Shown piece after piece: positions 60,448-64,000 of a DNA stretch of 64,000 bases; positions within the stretch are counted from its first letter, which is position 1, and every line of letters starts with the position of its first letter. A program made the position numbers and the translations under genes. Under the pieces are notes generated by a model. The model saw only the letters and a list, made by a program, of their open reading frames with translations, made no database searches and was not told the DNA's origin. The stretch lies in assembly GCA_963678855.1 (NCBI GenBank), contig OY787448.1, positions 496,001-560,000 of the forward strand, given 5' to 3'. Origin of the DNA: F22 sp963678855 (GTDB lineage Bacteria; Bacteroidota; Bacteroidia; Bacteroidales; Bacteroidaceae).

Positions 60448-62316
60448 ATGAGACATATATTGCAGGTTCTTTTGATATGTATAGTGAGCTTTTTTTGCTT
60501 TAGCTCACTATATGCCCAATCGTCCTCCAATCAAATTAAACAAGAAACTATACATCTCATTTTGTGTGTAGACGATGCCCCATTTTCGTATTACAACGAA
60601 ATTGGAGAACCTCATGGCTTCAATTACGACCTAGCTAGAATCTTAAAATCAAGACTTAACACTGACAAGCGAGTTGCGATATCCCTTATGCCGTGGGAGA
60701 ATATTATCCCTCATATCCAAGCCAATCCACAAGATATTTTTGTAGGGATCTATGATGAGCCCGAGAAATACATGGAATATTTTGTACTTTCTCCACCATA
60801 TATCTACACAACTTATAACGGAGTAAAATTATACAATTTACCAGATAACTACATAGAACAAACTGGAAATAAAAAAATTAATGTACCTATGTGTATTGGG
60901 GTTCACAAAGAGAATTACAAGATGCTAGGTAACATCAACACCATCTTGTTAGACATCAAACATTCTGGTGAATTAGACAAGCTGATAAATCAGTACTTTC
61001 CTAAGATACAACAAAAGAAATGGCCCATAGAGTTTATACTTGCTAATACCATCCTTCTATTAGCTATACTTAGTACTATTTTATTAATCATCCTACGTCA
61101 CAGAAAAAACAATCTTGATTCTCGTCAAGAACAGTTTTATGCAAAGCACGTGGAAACGGTATTCGATAATATCCCATTCGCTTTATATATCATTGACTGG
61201 GAAGGAAAAGACAATGAGTTTGTATTCCTTTGTAATAAGGTAGTCTACGAGTTGTTTGATAATACTAAGCCTAATAAACAAGATATTATAAATCTGTTTA
61301 GTGACAAACAGCGTGAGACTTTCAATTGGGTAGCAAATAAAACATTTCAAGAGGGAATCTCCACATCCTATTACGATCAAACAGAACTTCCAAATGGAAA
61401 GACGTGGGATGCGCATATCTACGTACAACGTATCGAGATACATAATAAATACTACCTTCTCTATACATCTACTAGCATTCTTGACTTAAACAAAGCCCGT
61501 GAAGAAGCTGAACAAAACAATCAGCAAATGGAGCAATTTTTGTCGACAATCAATCACGAAATTCGCACACCACTGAATACTATTGTTGGCTTCAGTGATA
61601 TGCTGCCTGAACTCCCTGAAGACGAACGAGGATATTATGCTCAACTAATCAGTGAGAAAAGCGACTTTTTAGCTAAACTAATAGAGGACATCTTACTCTA
61701 TTCTAAGCTAGAGTCCGACACATTTAAACTGTCTCTGCGACCTGGTGATGCAATGAATGTGACTCGTAATATCAGAATGATGTATGAACATTTGATTCCA
61801 GCCAATAAACCGGTTGAAATTGTTAGCGATGTTCTTTATGACTCTTTCCAAATACAAATTGACGACAAATGCTATAGATACATACTGGATCAGTTTATTT
61901 TGAATGCAATCAAATACACGAATTCTGGACAGATACGTGTGGGCTGGTACACTAAAAATGACGAGTCAGTATTTTACGTTAAAGATACAGGTGTGGGTAT
62001 AGCAAAAGAAAAGCAAGCTAATGTATTTGATCGATTTAAAAAGGTCAATGAGTTTACACCTGGCACTGGATTAGGAGCACCTATATGTTTGCAAATGGTA
62101 AAATTTTTCCCTGGAGGACGTATCGGTGTTTACTCAGAAGAAGGTGAGGGTTCGCTATTCTGGCTTTCAGCTTACCTCCCATATGAGACAGATGGTCTCA
62201 TAGTGGAAGATACTACAGCATATGACGAAATTATCGATTTGAGATGGAAAGGAATCTGGTATGAATATGATGAGCTCGGAAATCCCGTGCAGAGAGGAGG
62301 GCTTTATGAAGCATAA
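60448..62316 (+). CDS. Sensor histidine kinase with short periplasmic solute-binding-like domain
   Basis: The 622-aa protein has a signal peptide (to about residue 23), a periplasmic segment (about 35-180) resembling SBP_bac_3 (DDAPFSYYNEIGEPHGFNYD) but much shorter than the usual ~220 aa, one membrane helix (about 194-216), a PAS-like region (230-345), HisKA with H370 (STINHEIRTPLN), and HATPase_c (DQFILNAIKYTNSG; VKDTGVGIAKEKQ; GTGLGAPICLQMV). A 30-40-residue acidic tail is unusual. No receiver domain. It overlaps the next kinase by 11 bp, so the pair is probably co-translated. Confidence 0.9.
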   Translation: MRHILQVLLICIVSFFCFSSLYAQSSSNQIKQETIHLILCVDDAPFSYYNEIGEPHGFNYDLARILKSRLNTDKRVAISLMPWENIIPHIQANPQDIFVGIYDEPEKYMEYFVLSPPYIYTTYNGVKLYNLPDNYIEQTGNKKINVPMCIGVHKENYKMLGNINTILLDIKHSGELDKLINQYFPKIQQKKWPIEFILANTILLLAILSTILLIILRHRKNNLDSRQEQFYAKHVETVFDNIPFALYIIDWEGKDNEFVFLCNKVVYELFDNTKPNKQDIINLFSDKQRETFNWVANKTFQEGISTSYYDQTELPNGKTWDAHIYVQRIEIHNKYYLLYTSTSILDLNKAREEAEQNNQQMEQFLSTINHEIRTPLNTIVGFSDMLPELPEDERGYYAQLISEKSDFLAKLIEDILLYSKLESDTFKLSLRPGDAMNVTRNIRMMYEHLIPANKPVEIVSDVLYDSFQIQIDDKCYRYILDQFILNAIKYTNSGQIRVGWYTKNDESVFYVKDTGVGIAKEKQANVFDRFKKVNEFTPGTGLGAPICLQMVKFFPGGRIGVYSEEGEGSLFWLSAYLPYETDGLIVEDTTAYDEIIDLRWKGIWYEYDELGNPVQRGGLYEA

Positions 62317-64000
62317 ACTCCTTGCACTTCTGTGTACACTACTCGTACTATGCTGTACACCAGCCATGGGAAGAGTGCAGATAAGCGATTCTACAGAGTT
62401 TTCGAGTTCTGTAAATCTTAAGCCAATTAAAATTGGTGTATACCATCATCCGCCTTATATGTATATGGAAGATGGCAAAGCATCTCATGGGATCATCATT
62501 TCGCAATTGGATTACTTCATGAAACACATGAATCGTAAGTACGAGCTAATCTCTTTGCCGTATAAAGATTTGATTGATTGTATGGCACAAAATACAATAG
62601 ATTTTGCTGTTATACCACTTCAAGCCTGCAACGAAGATCAGATAAAGTATCATAGCTTGATTTTCTTGACTGGACATATCGGTATGTTTACAAAACGCTC
62701 AAGTAATTATACTTCACTAGAAAGCATATCCTACTGCAAAGCTAGCGTTCTAGATAAATGCTGTATTACATCTATCAGTTCAATGTTACCTAGTAATGTC
62801 AGACTCACACAAGAGTCTGATTTTGCTCAAGAAGTTCAGTTGCTTGAAGCAGGAAAAATAGAGGTCATTATAGGCGATGAAATGCGATTGAACTACGAAG
62901 GTCACCATTCAGGATTGAGTGCTTTAAAGTACAAACTACTCCCTTTACCTTCCATAAAGCGAGTATTTGTACTTGCAGCAAACGAGGTACATGCACCACT
63001 CATATCAGAAGTAAATCATGCCATTGTTGCTGAAGCATTAGACGGGTCACTCAACAAAGTTTTTGAAAAGGAAGGGGCAGCACAGTATTTCAATGATTTT
63101 AATTACTACCTGCAACTGTTCCTAGTTATTGGGCCATTTGTTTTACTTGCGCTGATTGCTATCTTTACTATAGTCTATCTAAAAGGAAGAAAATCAAGAT
63201 TAGAATTAAAATATAGACGCAATGTTATGCGCACTGTGCTTGATGCTCTACCTCACCCTATACAGATGGAAGATGTAGACAAAGGCTGCGAAATAGTATA
63301 TCGTAATCCAGCCAGTTTTACTGCTTATCCCGATTTAGAAAATACGGGTGTCAAGGGATATAGCATGGATAGACTATTGTTTCGTCGCTCACATGAGACA
63401 TCTATGGAAGTTGTGAAAACGGGACAAGAATATGATGACATAGAGCAATATAGACATAGTAATGGGGAACCTCATGCTTGTTACACTCGCAAATGGCTTG
63501 TAGAAGAAAACAACTATAGTTATGTCTACTCAGTAAGAATTGATGTCACAGAACTTATTGAAGCTCGTAAAAAGCTAGAAATGGCAGAAAAACTAAAGTC
63601 ACTTTTCCTTGCCAACATGAGCCATGATATACGCACTCCTGTCAATGCTATTACTGGCTTTGCCCATATGATTAAAGATATTGATGACAACGAAAGCATA
63701 CGAGAGTTCAGTAAGCATATATCGCAAAATAATGAATATCTGCTCGAACTCTTAAATGACGTTGTGGATCTAGCTAAATATCAGTCTGGTGCTTCCAAAA
63801 TTGAAGTACAATGGTATGATGTGACAGAGCAAATGAATGAACTGGAAAAAGTCTTTTATGTTATCCTTGAAAAACTTAAAAAGACAGATCAAGTACATTT
63901 GCACAAAGTCAATCCGTATAAGAACTTCCGTATTTTGGCTGATAGACATAAAGTTACCCGTGTCATTCATAACTTCTTGAGTAATGCATGCAAATACACC
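62306..64000 (+). CDS. Second sensor histidine kinase with periplasmic solute-binding domain (3' end cut)
   Basis: Only 565 codons are visible. A signal peptide (to about residue 25) precedes a full-size SBP_bac_3-like region (about 38-255: KIGVYHHPPYMYMEDGKASH), one membrane helix (about 270-292), a PAS-like domain, HisKA with H440 (NMSHDIRTPVNAI), and the start of HATPase_c (HNFLSNACKYT at the edge). Its ATG overlaps the upstream stop, preceded by AGAGGAGGG, a strong Shine-Dalgarno site. The pair may form a co-sensing complex. Confidence 0.9.
   Translation, partial: MKHKLLALLCTLLVLCCTPAMGRVQISDSTEFSSSVNLKPIKIGVYHHPPYMYMEDGKASHGIIISQLDYFMKHMNRKYELISLPYKDLIDCMAQNTIDFAVIPLQACNEDQIKYHSLIFLTGHIGMFTKRSSNYTSLESISYCKASVLDKCCITSISSMLPSNVRLTQESDFAQEVQLLEAGKIEVIIGDEMRLNYEGHHSGLSALKYKLLPLPSIKRVFVLAANEVHAPLISEVNHAIVAEALDGSLNKVFEKEGAAQYFNDFNYYLQLFLVIGPFVLLALIAIFTIVYLKGRKSRLELKYRRNVMRTVLDALPHPIQMEDVDKGCEIVYRNPASFTAYPDLENTGVKGYSMDRLLFRRSHETSMEVVKTGQEYDDIEQYRHSNGEPHACYTRKWLVEENNYSYVYSVRIDVTELIEARKKLEMAEKLKSLFLANMSHDIRTPVNAITGFAHMIKDIDDNESIREFSKHISQNNEYLLELLNDVVDLAKYQSGASKIEVQWYDVTEQMNELEKVFYVILEKLKKTDQVHLHKVNPYKNFRILADRHKVTRVIHNFLSNACKYT

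Overview
The window looks like the chromosome of a Bacteroidales bacterium, perhaps Prevotellaceae (family level is a guess). Reasons: moderate-to-low GC; repeated Bacteroidetes-type promoters (TTG/TTTG, 19-21 bp, then TAnnTTTG); few Shine-Dalgarno sites; SusC/TonB-type outer-membrane barrels, DUF4924, DUF4878, TPR membrane regulators and several AraC regulators. There are no tRNA or rRNA genes, CRISPR arrays, transposases or integrases.

Layout. 1-5.7 kb: partial mnmA with cysK, a divergent RluA-type pseudouridine synthase, and a two-gene polyprenyl-phosphate glycosyltransferase pair. 5.7-11.4 kb: a compact minus-strand operon rex - FAH-family hydrolase - ispF - second mnmA - subtilisin-like protease - xseA, ending in a strong bidirectional terminator. 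11.6-19.2 kb: the most unusual locus, a tight three-gene cassette: a 1562-aa DUF4062-STAND-TPR protein, an 850-aa double AAA+ protein, and a stand-alone 95-aa ryanodine-receptor (RyR) domain protein. The domains suggest a signalling or conflict/defence system; the function is inference. 19.3-29 kb: accessory genes: a secreted GH26-like protein, an MBL hydrolase, an AraC gene behind a truncated NTF2-like gene, a metal permease with a CxxC-AraC regulator, a GH2 enzyme, an aldo/keto reductase remnant, a ferredoxin-nitroreductase, and a GYF_2/CD225 plus DUF2752 pair.

29.2-36.7 kb: an eroded peptide/outer-membrane region: an intact OM barrel, a SPASM protein lacking the radical-SAM cysteines, a TPR-membrane-HTH regulator behind phased 10-bp repeats, two oppositely oriented barrel pseudogenes, and between them an HU-wHTH protein with a palindrome-rich leader. 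37-44.3 kb: cobO, then an AraC regulator divergent from an MFP-RND-TolC efflux operon. 44.3-64 kb: mostly housekeeping genes (guaA, gap, lipid kinase, rnz, rpsA, prfC, rmlD, DUF4924, LysE, purL), then two overlapping periplasmic-sensor histidine kinases, the second cut by the window end.

No database search or folding program was run. Family names rest on motifs read by eye; terminators and promoters were matched by hand.
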